41,122 nt of DNA, from assembly GCA_944393255.1 (NCBI GenBank), contig CALXZP010000068.1:1-41122 (forward strand). Direction: 5' to 3'. The stretch is from an uncultured Clostridia bacterium. GTDB taxonomy: Bacteria > Bacillota > Clostridia > UBA1381. The notes under the pieces are model-generated. The model was not told where the DNA came from and made no database searches. It saw only the letters and a program-made list of their open reading frames with translations. How positions within the stretch are numbered: position 1 is the first letter of the stretch; each line of letters starts with the position of its first letter. Below are positions 32,923 to 40,994 of the stretch, piece after piece. Made by a program: the position numbers and the translations under genes.

Positions 32923-34122
32923 GTGAAAGAAATTGCTATAATAGGCGGCGGCGCTTCCGGGCTCATGGCGGCGATCGCGGCGAAAAGGAAAGACAATTCG
33001 GTAACGGTATATGAGCGCGGCAAGCGCGTCGGCAGAAAGATACTTGCTACGGGCAACGGCAGATGCAATATGACGAATATATATGCCGGTATAGACGATT
33101 ACCATGGCGGCGATACCGGATTCATGTCATATGCGGCAGAGCATTTTTGGGTCGGTGAGACAATTGAGTTTTTTTCAAGGCTCGGAGTGCTTACCAAAGT
33201 CGAGGACGGCGGAAAGGTATATCCTTATTCGGACTCGGCGTCGGCAGTGCTCGATGTGCTGCGCCGCGCCGCGGACGGAAGCGGAGTTGAGACCGTATGC
33301 GGCTTTGATGTAAAGACGGTGGAACGGACAAAGAACGGCAGTTTTGCGGTTATCGGCTATTCCGGGCAGAGAAAGAGCGCGGACTGCGTTGTCGTGGCCT
33401 GCGGAGGCAAGGCAGCTCCCGATCTTGGCTCATGCGGCGCAGGGTATGCTATACTGAAACAGTTCGGGCATACGATAACCGAGCTTTCGCCTTCGCTTGT
33501 GCAGATAAAAACCGATACCGAAATCGTAAGAAAGCTCAAGGGTATAAAGATAGCATCTTCCGTGAGACTCGGAAGCTTCATGGCGGACGGGGAATTGTTG
33601 TTTACGGATTACGGCTTGTCAGGTCCGCCCATATTCAGCCTTTCGTCAAGGCTGGGAAGCGAAAAATATCTTTTGATTGACATAATGCCGGAATACAGCT
33701 TCAGCGATGTGTCGGACATGCTCGGAGCTCGGGCAAAAATGCTTTGCGATGTACCGCTTGAAGACTTTTTTACGGGAATGCTTAATAAAAGGGTAGGACA
33801 GGCGATACTTAAAACGGCCGGAGCGGCACCGCTTTCAAGGCCTTCGGGTTCTCTTGCGCCGCAGGAGTTAAAGAAGATAGCCTCCGCTATCAAGGGCTGG
33901 AGGTTTGAGATAAAAGGAACGATGTCATGGAACAACGCTCAGGTAACAAAGGGCGGCGCGGATACGAGCCGGTTTGATCCGCGGACTATGGAGTCGCTGC
34001 TCGTGAGAGGCTTGTACGCATGCGGCGAGGTGCTCGATATAGACGGCGACTGCGGAGGCTTCAACCTGCAGTGGGCGTGGAGCTCGGGATATATAGCCGG
34101 TACGAGCGCAGCCGGAGGCTGA
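32923..34122 (+). CDS. BaiN/HI0933-type FAD-dependent oxidoreductase
   Basis: A 399-aa flavoprotein. I chose GTG 32923 because GGGAGG (32911-32916) is 6 nt upstream and the protein then begins (M)KEIAIIGGGASGLMAAIAAKR, the dinucleotide-binding GxGxxG fold. The TTG further upstream (32884) lies within the preceding terminator. Family features are the GRKILATGNGRCNMTN segment, VVACGGKAAPDLGSCGAGYAI, the LFTDYGLSGPPIF segment and the C-terminal MESLLVRGLYACGEVLDIDGDCGGFNLQWAWSSGYIAG. HI0933-type proteins (annotated as aminoacetone oxidase or BaiN) have unsettled substrates; BaiN reduces bile-acid intermediates in one gut species, which should not be assumed here. A membrane-protein gene follows after 22 nt. 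Confidence 0.92.
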   Translation: MKEIAIIGGGASGLMAAIAAKRKDNSVTVYERGKRVGRKILATGNGRCNMTNIYAGIDDYHGGDTGFMSYAAEHFWVGETIEFFSRLGVLTKVEDGGKVYPYSDSASAVLDVLRRAADGSGVETVCGFDVKTVERTKNGSFAVIGYSGQRKSADCVVVACGGKAAPDLGSCGAGYAILKQFGHTITELSPSLVQIKTDTEIVRKLKGIKIASSVRLGSFMADGELLFTDYGLSGPPIFSLSSRLGSEKYLLIDIMPEYSFSDVSDMLGARAKMLCDVPLEDFFTGMLNKRVGQAILKTAGAAPLSRPSGSLAPQELKKIASAIKGWRFEIKGTMSWNNAQVTKGGADTSRFDPRTMESLLVRGLYACGEVLDIDGDCGGFNLQWAWSSGYIAGTSAAGG

Positions 34123-34144
34123 GACGGAAAGGAAGTATGGATAA

Positions 34145-34717
34145 ATGAGAAATTCAGTTAAGATAACGAGAAAATATCAGTTTGGAAGTATGCTCCTTCA
34201 TCATATAATCGCAGTGTTTGTAGCTATAGTGTTTGAATCGATAGCATGCCTGTATTTTCTTGATAAACCGGTGGCGAGATATATCGTTGCGGCGGTGTTT
34301 ACAGTTGTGTACGGCTTTATGATATACAGCCATGCGCGAAGGCTTGCCGAATTTGACGCAAAATCATATACGCCTTTACAGCCGGAGCTTAAATGGGGCG
34401 TGCTCTGGGGAGTTATGATAGCGGCTACGGTGCTGGTATGGATCGTTATATTCAGACTGAACTGGATATGGTTTTCTGTGGATGGGGCAATGACGAATTT
34501 GGCGTCTATAATAGTAAATATCCTGTTTTATTTCTGGACGGCGCCGTATTTTTGTCTGATATCAGATACGGGCGGACACATCCCGGTATTTGCCGGTGTA
34601 TTGATGGCTGCCGTGCCCGTAGCGGCTTCATCGCTCGGCTATCTGGCCGGTATGAAGCATTTTGATCTGGCGGCGAAGCTTTATTGGCTGACGGTCGAAA
34701 AAAAGGAAGATGAATAA
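34145..34717 (+). CDS. Conserved-looking membrane protein of unknown function
   Basis: A 190-aa protein with five predicted membrane segments (about residues 17-38, 44-62, 82-105, 116-136, 146-168) and a short charged C-terminus (VEKKEDE). I recognise no family. The N-terminus is basic (MRNSVKITRKYQ), consistent with an inside location. The ribosome site GGAAGG precedes the ATG, and the gene starts 22 nt after the BaiN-like gene, so the two are probably co-transcribed. The cytoplasmic loop between segments 2 and 3 contains HARRLAEFDAKSYTPLQPELKWG. Confidence 0.75.
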   Translation: MRNSVKITRKYQFGSMLLHHIIAVFVAIVFESIACLYFLDKPVARYIVAAVFTVVYGFMIYSHARRLAEFDAKSYTPLQPELKWGVLWGVMIAATVLVWIVIFRLNWIWFSVDGAMTNLASIIVNILFYFWTAPYFCLISDTGGHIPVFAGVLMAAVPVAASSLGYLAGMKHFDLAAKLYWLTVEKKEDE

Positions 34718-34758
34718 GCAGGCGTAATAAATGTAATACAACTGTAAATCGCATGTTA

Positions 34759-34787
34759 TTGACAATTATACTGTATAAAGGTATAAT
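34759..34787 (+). promoter_or_regulatory. Sigma-A promoter of the YARHG gene
   Basis: TTGACA at 34759-34764, 17 bp, TATAAT at 34782-34787: full consensus. The start point is expected near 34794, right at the first G of the structured leader. Confidence 0.9.
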
Positions 34788-34797
34788 TAATTGGGTA

Positions 34798-34857
34798 GGG
34801 GTGTATCATAAAATGAGTTAGCGATACCCTTGACCCTGCGGGGAACGGGTGATACAT
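34798..34857 (+). other. Structured 5' leader RNA with competing pairings
   Basis: One GUAUC (34803-34807) can pair either with GAUAC at 34823-34827 (extended by GG/CC, 34800-34801 with 34828-34829) or with GAUAC at 34851-34855 (full stem TGTATCA 34802-34808 / TGATACA 34850-34856). In the second state ACCC/GGGT and CCC/GGG helices fill the inside. The element begins at the start point and ends 17 nt before the Shine-Dalgarno GGAGG, so it could switch. I could not match it to a known class. Confidence 0.5.
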
Positions 34858-34882
34858 AAGCTAAAATACGGAGGAATACACA

Positions 34883-36196
34883 ATGATATGTAAAGAATGC
34901 GGAGCGCAGATAGACGATACTGCGATCGAGTGTCCTTTTTGCGGAGCTGTTTATGAAGAAAACAGGAAAGCAGCCGAAGCGGCTGAGCCGGTCGAAGCGG
35001 AGCGGGATGAGCAGACCGTACAGCCGGAGATCACGGATGCGGACACGGATATAAGCGAAGCGGCGGATGCAGAGGAAAGCGACTACGATACGGACGAGCT
35101 TTTTGATGAAAACGAGATAAAGCGCAGACGGCAAATGGAGCGTATGCGTGCCGAAAAGCAGAGCCAGCTTGAGGAGATAGAGCGGCGCAGACAGGAAAAG
35201 CGCAGAAGACAGAAGAGAAATAAGATAATAATAGCGGCGGTCATAATCGTCTGCGTGGCAGCGGCAGCGACGGGCGGTATATATATGATCAGGAACAGGG
35301 GCGGCGGCAACGTTGTTCTGTCCACAGAAGCGCCTACGGAAACAGCTGCGGCGGAAACGCTGCCGGTAGTAACTCCGGCTGCTCCGTCGCCTTCGGTCTC
35401 GCCTGAGGCGACCGAGTCGGTTTCATGGCAGTCCACGGGCGGGAGCTCGTCAGGTACATCTTCATCCGGAGGAAGCGGCTCGTCGTCGGGCGGAAGCTCG
35501 TCATCATCATCGGGCAGCTCGGGCGGACGCTATTCGGGCGGCGGTACATCGGGGACTTCGTCCTCAGGAAGCAGCAGCTCAGGAAGCGGTTCGTCCTCGG
35601 GAAGCTCATCATCGGGCGGAACGTCCTCGGGGCTTACAACGTCTTATGCGTCCTTTGGCGCCGGGGCGGTATACAGCGCGGATGGCGGCATGAGCGGCGG
35701 CAGATTTACGTCAGCTCTTGTTACCGGCGGAGAGATAGTGAACTCAGGCGGAAGAACGTATATGACGTTTACGTTTAACGGGAATACGTATTATGCAAAT
35801 GCGAGCGCCGATTCGTTCACCTCGTATATACAGGGCAGACCTATCACTTTGAGCGCATTCCCGACAAGCGAGGTATATAACGGAAACACGGTATATGAGA
35901 TCACGGCTATAACACATTATACAGGCGATTATATATTCCCGTATTCCGGATTTAAGCTTCTCACAGAAGCGGATCTTGCGGGCAAGTCAAAGGAGACTCT
36001 GGCTATAGGCAGGAATGAGATCTATGCGCGTCACGGCAGACAATTCCAGATGAAGGAGTTCAGCGATTATTTCAGCAAGTGCTCGTGGTACAGCATCGAT
36101 CCCGGTTATAATTACGAGGACGATGCATCAAACCTCAATTCTATCGAGCGTGCAAACGTAAACTTCATCAAAAAGTACGAGGATAGCATGGACTGA
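34883..36196 (+). CDS. Zinc-ribbon, single-span membrane protein with C-terminal YARHG domain
   Basis: A 437-aa protein; GGAGG precedes the ATG. A zinc ribbon starts the chain (Cys3, Cys6, Cys17, Cys20: MICKECGAQIDDTAIECPFCG). An acidic stretch and a strongly charged Arg/Glu/Lys helix (about 75-112) follow, then one membrane span (about 114-137, KIIIAAVIIVCVAAAATGGIYMI), a Thr/Pro-rich part and a Ser/Gly-only linker (about 185-250). An exported beta domain comes next, and a YARHG domain with YARHG at residues 381-385 and a FSKCSWYSIDPGYN segment. So the zinc ribbon is inside and YARHG outside. YARHG domains occur in many clostridial envelope proteins; the function is unknown. Its stop overlaps the tcdA start by one base. 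Confidence 0.85.
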   Translation: MICKECGAQIDDTAIECPFCGAVYEENRKAAEAAEPVEAERDEQTVQPEITDADTDISEAADAEESDYDTDELFDENEIKRRRQMERMRAEKQSQLEEIERRRQEKRRRQKRNKIIIAAVIIVCVAAAATGGIYMIRNRGGGNVVLSTEAPTETAAAETLPVVTPAAPSPSVSPEATESVSWQSTGGSSSGTSSSGGSGSSSGGSSSSSSGSSGGRYSGGGTSGTSSSGSSSSGSGSSSGSSSSGGTSSGLTTSYASFGAGAVYSADGGMSGGRFTSALVTGGEIVNSGGRTYMTFTFNGNTYYANASADSFTSYIQGRPITLSAFPTSEVYNGNTVYEITAITHYTGDYIFPYSGFKLLTEADLAGKSKETLAIGRNEIYARHGRQFQMKEFSDYFSKCSWYSIDPGYNYEDDASNLNSIERANVNFIKKYEDSMD

Positions 36197-36894
36197 TGCT
36201 GGAGCAGTATTCAAGAACGGCCGCTCTTTTCGGCGAAGCAGCTGTTGAAAAACTCAGAAAAAGCTGCGTTGCGGTCTTTGGACTGGGCGGAGTCGGCGGT
36301 CATGTAACGGAAGCATTGGCAAGAAGCGGCGTCGGCCGCTTTCTGCTTTTTGATAACGACAGAGTAGCGCCGTCAAATCTTAACAGGCAGATGGTCGCTC
36401 TGCACAGCACCGTGGGACGGTATAAAACGGATGTCATGAGTGAGCGTATCGCGGATATAGACCCGCAAACGCGGGTCGAGACACACACTGTGTTTTATTT
36501 GCCGGATAATGCGGATGATTTTGATCTCTCGGAGTGCAGCTATATAGTTGACGCGGTGGATACAGTATCCGCAAAGATAGAGATCATAACGCGGGCAAAG
36601 CGGATGGGTATACCGGTCATAAGCTCGATGGGTACCGGAAACAAGGTATGCCCCGAGCTGCTTGAAGTAACGGATATATATAAGACCTCGGTATGTCCGC
36701 TGGCGCGGGTAATGCGGCGCGAGCTGAGGCAGAGAGGCGTTGACGGGCTGAAGGTGGTATATTCGCGCGAGGAGCCGAAAAAGGGTATTGGCAGGATCCC
36801 GGCAAGCTGCGCGTTCGTTCCGTCTGCGGCGGGACTGCTGATAGCGGCGGAGGTCGTTAAGGATCTGATAAATACGGACAGGAGCGAAGCTTAA
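36196..36894 (+). CDS. tcdA: tRNA threonylcarbamoyladenosine dehydratase (TcdA, E1-like)
   Basis: A 232-aa protein of the ThiF/MoeB/E1 superfamily. It cyclises t6A at position 37 of ANN-decoding tRNAs to ct6A in an ATP-dependent step. Signs are the nucleotide-binding VFGLGGVGGHVTEALARSGVGRFLLFDNDRV, the SNLNRQMVALHSTVGRYKTDVM segment, the DAVDTVSAKIEII segment, ISSMGTGNK and the family-typical end ASCAFVPSAAGLLIAAEVVKDLI. It lacks the MoeB zinc cysteines, which favours TcdA. The start ATG overlaps the previous stop (TGATG), so it is translationally coupled to the YARHG gene; the terminator hairpin covers its own stop codon. Confidence 0.92.
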   Translation: MLEQYSRTAALFGEAAVEKLRKSCVAVFGLGGVGGHVTEALARSGVGRFLLFDNDRVAPSNLNRQMVALHSTVGRYKTDVMSERIADIDPQTRVETHTVFYLPDNADDFDLSECSYIVDAVDTVSAKIEIITRAKRMGIPVISSMGTGNKVCPELLEVTDIYKTSVCPLARVMRRELRQRGVDGLKVVYSREEPKKGIGRIPASCAFVPSAAGLLIAAEVVKDLINTDRSEA

Positions 36895-36917
36895 GAGGCT
36901 TTGCCCCTGTTTTTTTA
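36879..36917 (+). terminator. Terminator overlapping the tcdA stop
   Basis: CAGGAGCGAAGC (36879-36890) pairs with GCTTTGCCCCTG (36898-36909) with one mismatch and one G-U; eight T follow. Confidence 0.85.
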
Positions 36918-36984
36918 CTTTTAGCCCCGGGAAGTCCTAAAGCGGCGGATTTTTAGACAAATCGCCGTTAAGAGAAAATTGCAC

Positions 36985-37013
36985 TTGAAAAAACGGCCTT
37001 TATAGTGTATAAT
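36985..37013 (+). promoter_or_regulatory. Sigma-A promoter of the ABC-F/thyA/proC operon
   Basis: TTGAAA at 36985-36990, 17 bp, TATAAT at 37008-37013. Confidence 0.88.
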
Positions 37014-37063
37014 GGTAATATGGGCGGTTATGCCCGGAATACTTGTTTTAATGAGGGTTTAGA

Positions 37064-38677
37064 ATGATTACGGTAAACAATTTAAGTGTAAATTTTGACG
37101 GACAGCCGCTGTTTAAGGATGTAAATATCAAATTTACGCCCGGCAACTGCTACGGCGTTATAGGCGCCAACGGAGCGGGCAAATCTACGTTCCTGCGAAT
37201 ATTGTCCGGAGAGCTTGAGTCGAGCACGGGCGATGTATCCATAGCGCCGAACTGCCGCATGTCGGTGCTGAAACAGGATCACTTTGAATTTGATGAGTTT
37301 TCGGTGCTCGATACGGTCATTATGGGCAATAAAAAGCTGTATGATATAATGAAGGAGAAGGACGCGCTCTATATGAAGGAGGACTTTTCCGATGAGGACG
37401 GCATAAAGGCGGCGGAGCTGGAAACGGAGTTTGCTGAGATGGACGGCTGGGAAGCGGAATCGGACGCGTCCAAGCTGATACAGGGGCTGGGGCTTGACGA
37501 GAGCATTTTGTATATGCAGATGTCTGAGCTGGGCGGAAACGAAAAGGTAAAGGTACTGCTTGCGCAGGCGCTTTTCGGTAATCCGGATATAATCCTGCTT
37601 GACGAGCCCACGAACCATCTTGATATCAACGCGGTGGAATGGCTTGAAGACTTCCTCATGGACTATGAAGGAACGGTAATAGTCGTATCGCATGACAGGT
37701 ATTTTCTGAACGTTGTCTGCACGCATATGGTGGATATAGATTACGGCAAGATAAAGCTTTATGTCGGAAACTACGAATTTTGGTACGAGTCCTCGCAGCT
37801 CGTTCAAAAGCTGATAAAGCAGCAGAACAAGCGGAACGAGGAAAAAATAAAGGAGCTGCAAACATTCATACAGCGGTTCTCGGCGAACAAGTCGAAGTCG
37901 AAGCAGGCAACGAGCCGCCGCAAGATGCTGGATAAGCTCGCTGTAGAGGAAATGCCGGCGTCGTCTCGCCGCTATCCGTTTGTGGGCTTTGAGATGGACA
38001 GGGAAGCGGGCAAGGATCTTCTGACCGTTACCGAGGTATCAAAGACGGTGAACGGAGAAAAAGTGCTTGATAAGGTCTCTTTCACGATGAATCACGGCGA
38101 CAAGATAGCTGTCATAGGTGAAAATGAGATAGCGGTCACTGCGCTGCTCGAGCTGCTTGCGGAGCAGACCGAGCCGGACGATGGTATTGTAAAATGGGGT
38201 GTGAGCACCTCGCGCAGCTATTTTCCAAAGGACAATTCGGAGTTCTTTGACGGCTGTGACCTTGACCTCTGCGACTGGCTCAGGCAGTATTCAAAGCCCG
38301 GATTTGAAACGCAGAACGAGACGTATATACGCGGATTTTTGGGCAGGATGCTCTTTTCCGGCGACGATGTGTTCAAGCCGGTAAAGGTGCTTTCGGGAGG
38401 CGAAAAGGTTCGGTGTATGCTTTCGCGAATGATGCTTTACGGCTCGAATGTGCTGATACTGGATCAGCCTACGAACCATCTCGATCTTGAGTCGATAACT
38501 GCGGTGAACAACGGTCTGTGTTCGTTCAAAGGCAATGTGATATTTGCTTCTCACGACCATGAGTTTATGAATACCATAGCGAACAGGATAATAAGGATCA
38601 ATGCGGACGGCAGCATAACGGACAGGATGTGTACGTACGATGAATATCTCGAAAAAGTCAGGAACGGAGAGTTATAA
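37064..38677 (+). CDS. ABC-F family protein (YkpA/YbiT type), second ATPase site degenerate
   Basis: A 537-aa cytoplasmic ABC-F protein: two ABC domains joined by a charged linker, no membrane part; members act on ribosomes. The first site is intact: Walker A GANGAGKST and Walker B ILLDEPTNHLD, with signature ELGGNEKVKVLLAQAL. The linker (about 245-300) contains QKLIKQQNKRNEEKIKELQTFIQRFSANKSKSKQA. The second site reads GENEIAVT where GxNGxGKT is expected (Val358 replaces the Walker Lys), and LDQPTNHLD where the catalytic Glu is expected (Gln468), while its signature LSGGEKVRCMLSRM is intact. The NEIA form resembles Gram-positive YkpA as I remember it. The stop overlaps the thyA start by one base. 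Confidence 0.92.
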   Translation: MITVNNLSVNFDGQPLFKDVNIKFTPGNCYGVIGANGAGKSTFLRILSGELESSTGDVSIAPNCRMSVLKQDHFEFDEFSVLDTVIMGNKKLYDIMKEKDALYMKEDFSDEDGIKAAELETEFAEMDGWEAESDASKLIQGLGLDESILYMQMSELGGNEKVKVLLAQALFGNPDIILLDEPTNHLDINAVEWLEDFLMDYEGTVIVVSHDRYFLNVVCTHMVDIDYGKIKLYVGNYEFWYESSQLVQKLIKQQNKRNEEKIKELQTFIQRFSANKSKSKQATSRRKMLDKLAVEEMPASSRRYPFVGFEMDREAGKDLLTVTEVSKTVNGEKVLDKVSFTMNHGDKIAVIGENEIAVTALLELLAEQTEPDDGIVKWGVSTSRSYFPKDNSEFFDGCDLDLCDWLRQYSKPGFETQNETYIRGFLGRMLFSGDDVFKPVKVLSGGEKVRCMLSRMMLYGSNVLILDQPTNHLDLESITAVNNGLCSFKGNVIFASHDHEFMNTIANRIIRINADGSITDRMCTYDEYLEKVRNGEL

Positions 38678-39504
38678 TGAGCAGAGCGGATGAGATCTTT
38701 ATAAAAAATTGCCGTGAGATAATAGACTGCGGCTTTTCCGATGAGGGACAGGAGGTGCGCCCGCGCTGGGAGGACGGCGCGAGCGCGCATACGGTAAAGC
38801 GGTTTGGTATCGTGAACCGCTATGATCTTTCCGAGGAGTTCCCGATACTGACCCTGCGCCGGACGTATTTAAAGAGCGCTGTGGATGAGATACTGTGGAT
38901 ATGGCAGAAAAAATCAAACAACATAAAAGATCTGCACAGCCGTATATGGGATGCGTGGGCTGACGAGAACGGCTCTATAGGCAAGGCATACGGCTATCAG
39001 CTCGGAGTGAAGCATGCTTATCCCGAAGGTGAGTTTGACCAGGTTGACAGGATATTGTACGACCTCAAGCATAACCCGTCGTCGCGGCGTATAATGTCGA
39101 ATATATATGTGCACAGCGATCTGAAGGATATGCGGCTTTATCCGTGCGCGTACAGCATGACATTCAATGTGACCGGCAGGAAGCTTAATGCGGTGCTCAA
39201 TCAGCGTTCGCAGGATATGCTGACGGCTAACAACTGGAACGTCGTTCAGTATTCGGCTCTGCTCATAATGATGGCGAAGGCGTCGGGGTTTGAGCCGGGC
39301 GAGCTTGTGCATGTCATAGCCGACGCGCATATATACGACAGACACATCCCTATAATAGAGGAGATCATCGCGAACGAGCCGTATGAAGCGCCGGTGCTGC
39401 ACGTAGCGGATAAGAATGATTTTTATGGATTTACGCGCGATGACTTCACACTGGAGAATTATAAATACCACGAGTTAACCAAAAAGATCCCCGTGGCGGT
39501 ATAA
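38677..39504 (+). CDS. thyA: Thymidylate synthase
   Basis: A 275-aa enzyme that methylates dUMP to dTMP with methylene-tetrahydrofolate. The catalytic Cys157 sits in LYPCAYSM, followed by the substrate-binding NQRSQDMLTANNWNVVQYSALLIMMA segment and HVIADAHIYDRHIPII. The N-terminal part (RPRWEDGASAHTVKRFGIVNRYDLSEEFPILTLRRTYLKSAVDEILW) fits the classical ThyA fold, not ThyX. The ATG overlaps the ABC-F stop (TAATG), so translation is coupled. No dihydrofolate reductase gene, the usual partner, is found next to it. ProC follows after 20 nt. Confidence 0.96.
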   Translation: MSRADEIFIKNCREIIDCGFSDEGQEVRPRWEDGASAHTVKRFGIVNRYDLSEEFPILTLRRTYLKSAVDEILWIWQKKSNNIKDLHSRIWDAWADENGSIGKAYGYQLGVKHAYPEGEFDQVDRILYDLKHNPSSRRIMSNIYVHSDLKDMRLYPCAYSMTFNVTGRKLNAVLNQRSQDMLTANNWNVVQYSALLIMMAKASGFEPGELVHVIADAHIYDRHIPIIEEIIANEPYEAPVLHVADKNDFYGFTRDDFTLENYKYHELTKKIPVAV

Positions 39505-39524
39505 AATTTGATCGGAGGAGACAG

Positions 39525-40319
39525 ATGAAGATAGGATTTATAGGCGCAGGAAACATGGGCGGCGCGATCATAGGCGGGATAGTCGGAAGCGGTCTTGCCG
39601 CTCCGCAGGATATAACGGCGGCGGACGCAAGCAGGGAGTGCCTGAGCGCTGCGGCGGAAAAGTACGGCATAGTGACGGCCGAGGATAACGCGGCGGCAGC
39701 TGCGGCGGACATACTGTTTCTGTGTGTAAAGCCCGCTGTGATATATTCGGTAATAGACGGGATAGCCGGTCATATAAGACCCGATACGATAGTTGTGTCT
39801 ATCGCGGCGGGACAGTCTATCAAAAAACTCATGGACGCGTTCGGAAATGACAAGATCAAGCTTGCCCGTGTAATGCCGAACACTCCCGCGCTTGTCGGCG
39901 AGGGTATGGCGGCGGTGTCGCCCAACCGCAATATGAGCGATGCGGACACGGAAAAGGTTTTGAGCATATTCAGCAGTCTCGGCAAAGCGGAGGTCGTGAG
40001 CGAAAAGCTTATGGACGCGGTAACGGCTGTCAGCGGCTCGTCTCCGGCGTATGTGTTTATGTTTATAGAGGCTATGGCGGACGCGGCAGTCCGCGGCGGT
40101 ATGCCGAGACAGCAGGCTTATATTTTCGCGGCGCAGTCAGTTCTGGGCAGTGCGAAAATGGTGCTTGAAACGGGCATGCATCCGGGCGAGCTGAAGGATA
40201 TGGTATGCTCGCCTTCCGGAACGACTATAGACGCTGTTGCGGTGCTTGAGCAGGAGGGTTTGCGAAGCGCCGTTATGAAGGCGATGAAGGCGTGTATAGA
40301 CAGATCGCAGTCTATGTAA
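39525..40319 (+). CDS. proC: Pyrroline-5-carboxylate reductase
   Basis: A 264-aa enzyme that reduces pyrroline-5-carboxylate to proline, the last step of proline synthesis. The N-terminal MKIGFIGAGNMGGAIIGGIVGSG is the NAD(P)H-binding fold, VMPNTPALVGEGMAAV is the conserved substrate region, and the C-terminal helical dimer domain carries SGSSPAYVFMFIEAMADAAVRGGMPRQQAY and SPSGTTIDAVAVLEQEG. Length and order are normal. GGAGG precedes the ATG. It is third in the ABC-F-thyA-proC operon. Confidence 0.97.
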   Translation: MKIGFIGAGNMGGAIIGGIVGSGLAAPQDITAADASRECLSAAAEKYGIVTAEDNAAAAAADILFLCVKPAVIYSVIDGIAGHIRPDTIVVSIAAGQSIKKLMDAFGNDKIKLARVMPNTPALVGEGMAAVSPNRNMSDADTEKVLSIFSSLGKAEVVSEKLMDAVTAVSGSSPAYVFMFIEAMADAAVRGGMPRQQAYIFAAQSVLGSAKMVLETGMHPGELKDMVCSPSGTTIDAVAVLEQEGLRSAVMKAMKACIDRSQSM

Positions 40320-40324
40320 ATAAG

Positions 40325-40855
40325 ATGGATCCGGCAAATGAAAAGAGCTCCTGCTTTTTTACCGGTCACAGGATAATGAGCGTCAGAGAGGCGGCGCGCG
40401 CGGCGAACCTGACCGGACGGCTTTGCGAAAAGCTTATAAATAAGCATGGAGTGACCGATTTCATCACCGGCGGAGCTATAGGCTACGACCTGATAGCAGC
40501 GCGCGAGGTGATCAGGCTCCGAAGCAGGTATCCGATAAGACTGCATATGTATCTGCCGTGCACGGATCAGACTGAGCGGTGGAGAAAGGATCAGCAGGAG
40601 GAGTGGAAAAGGGTATCCGCCGCTGCCGATTTTGTGAGGTATATAACGGACGGGCCGTATTCGGCGGGCTGTATGCAGAAGCGAAACCGCGCTATGGTGG
40701 ACAGCGCGTATTTCGGCATAGCATTCTGTCTTTACGGCAGGGGAGGCACTGCATGGACACTGCGGTATGCGCAGAAACGCGGCAGGAAAGTGGCGCTGCT
40801 GACCGCGCCCGGCAGCGAGGCAGAGCGTATAGGCGCAGAGACGGTGTATATATAG
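40325..40855 (+). CDS. SLOG-type DUF1273 (YpsA-like) protein
   Basis: A 176-aa protein from ATG 40325, 5 nt after the proC stop; there is no good ribosome site, so it depends on coupling to proC. GTG 40292 inside proC is the alternative start. It is a Rossmann-like SLOG family member: CFFTGHRI at the start, then FITGGAIGYDLIAAREVIRLRSRYPIRLHMYLPCTDQTERW, YSAGCMQKRNRAMVDSAYFGIAFCLYGRGGTAWTLRYA. The FTGHR, GGA.G.D and GCM..RNR..VD motifs are those of DUF1273/YpsA-type proteins. SLOG domains bind nucleotide-derived ligands. YpsA itself affects cell division in Bacillus, but no function is established for this branch. Confidence 0.85.
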   Translation: MDPANEKSSCFFTGHRIMSVREAARAANLTGRLCEKLINKHGVTDFITGGAIGYDLIAAREVIRLRSRYPIRLHMYLPCTDQTERWRKDQQEEWKRVSAAADFVRYITDGPYSAGCMQKRNRAMVDSAYFGIAFCLYGRGGTAWTLRYAQKRGRKVALLTAPGSEAERIGAETVYI

Positions 40856-40900
40856 ATCAGGTGCACCATCAATGTTACGGATAAAAAATGACGTATATCG

Positions 40901-40932
40901 AACCTCGGAACGACATGGGCGGTCCCGAGGTT
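40901..40932. other. 8-bp stem before the final terminator
   Basis: AACCTCGG (40901-40908) pairs with CCGAGGTT (40925-40932), 16-nt loop. It lies 23 nt before the terminator and may stabilise the message end. Confidence 0.5.
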
Positions 40933-40955
40933 GAGATAAACGAAAGTAAAAAAAG

Positions 40956-40994
40956 CCCGGCAAATCGCGCAATTATAGCATTTGCCGGGTTTTT
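40956..40994 (+). terminator. Terminator of the ABC-F/thyA/proC/SLOG operon
   Basis: CCCGGCAAAT (40956-40965) pairs perfectly with ATTTGCCGGG (40980-40989), followed by five T. Confidence 0.9.

Noticed and set aside
34798..34857. Thiamine-pyrophosphate riboswitch
   Set aside because: GGGGTG, TGAG and ATACCCTTGA look similar, but the conserved 3' half (GCG-AGGGA region) is absent and the downstream gene is not a thiamine gene.
37082..37861. 259-codon minus-strand frame inside the ABC-F gene
   Set aside because: Shadow frame with no family features; the plus-strand gene is complete.
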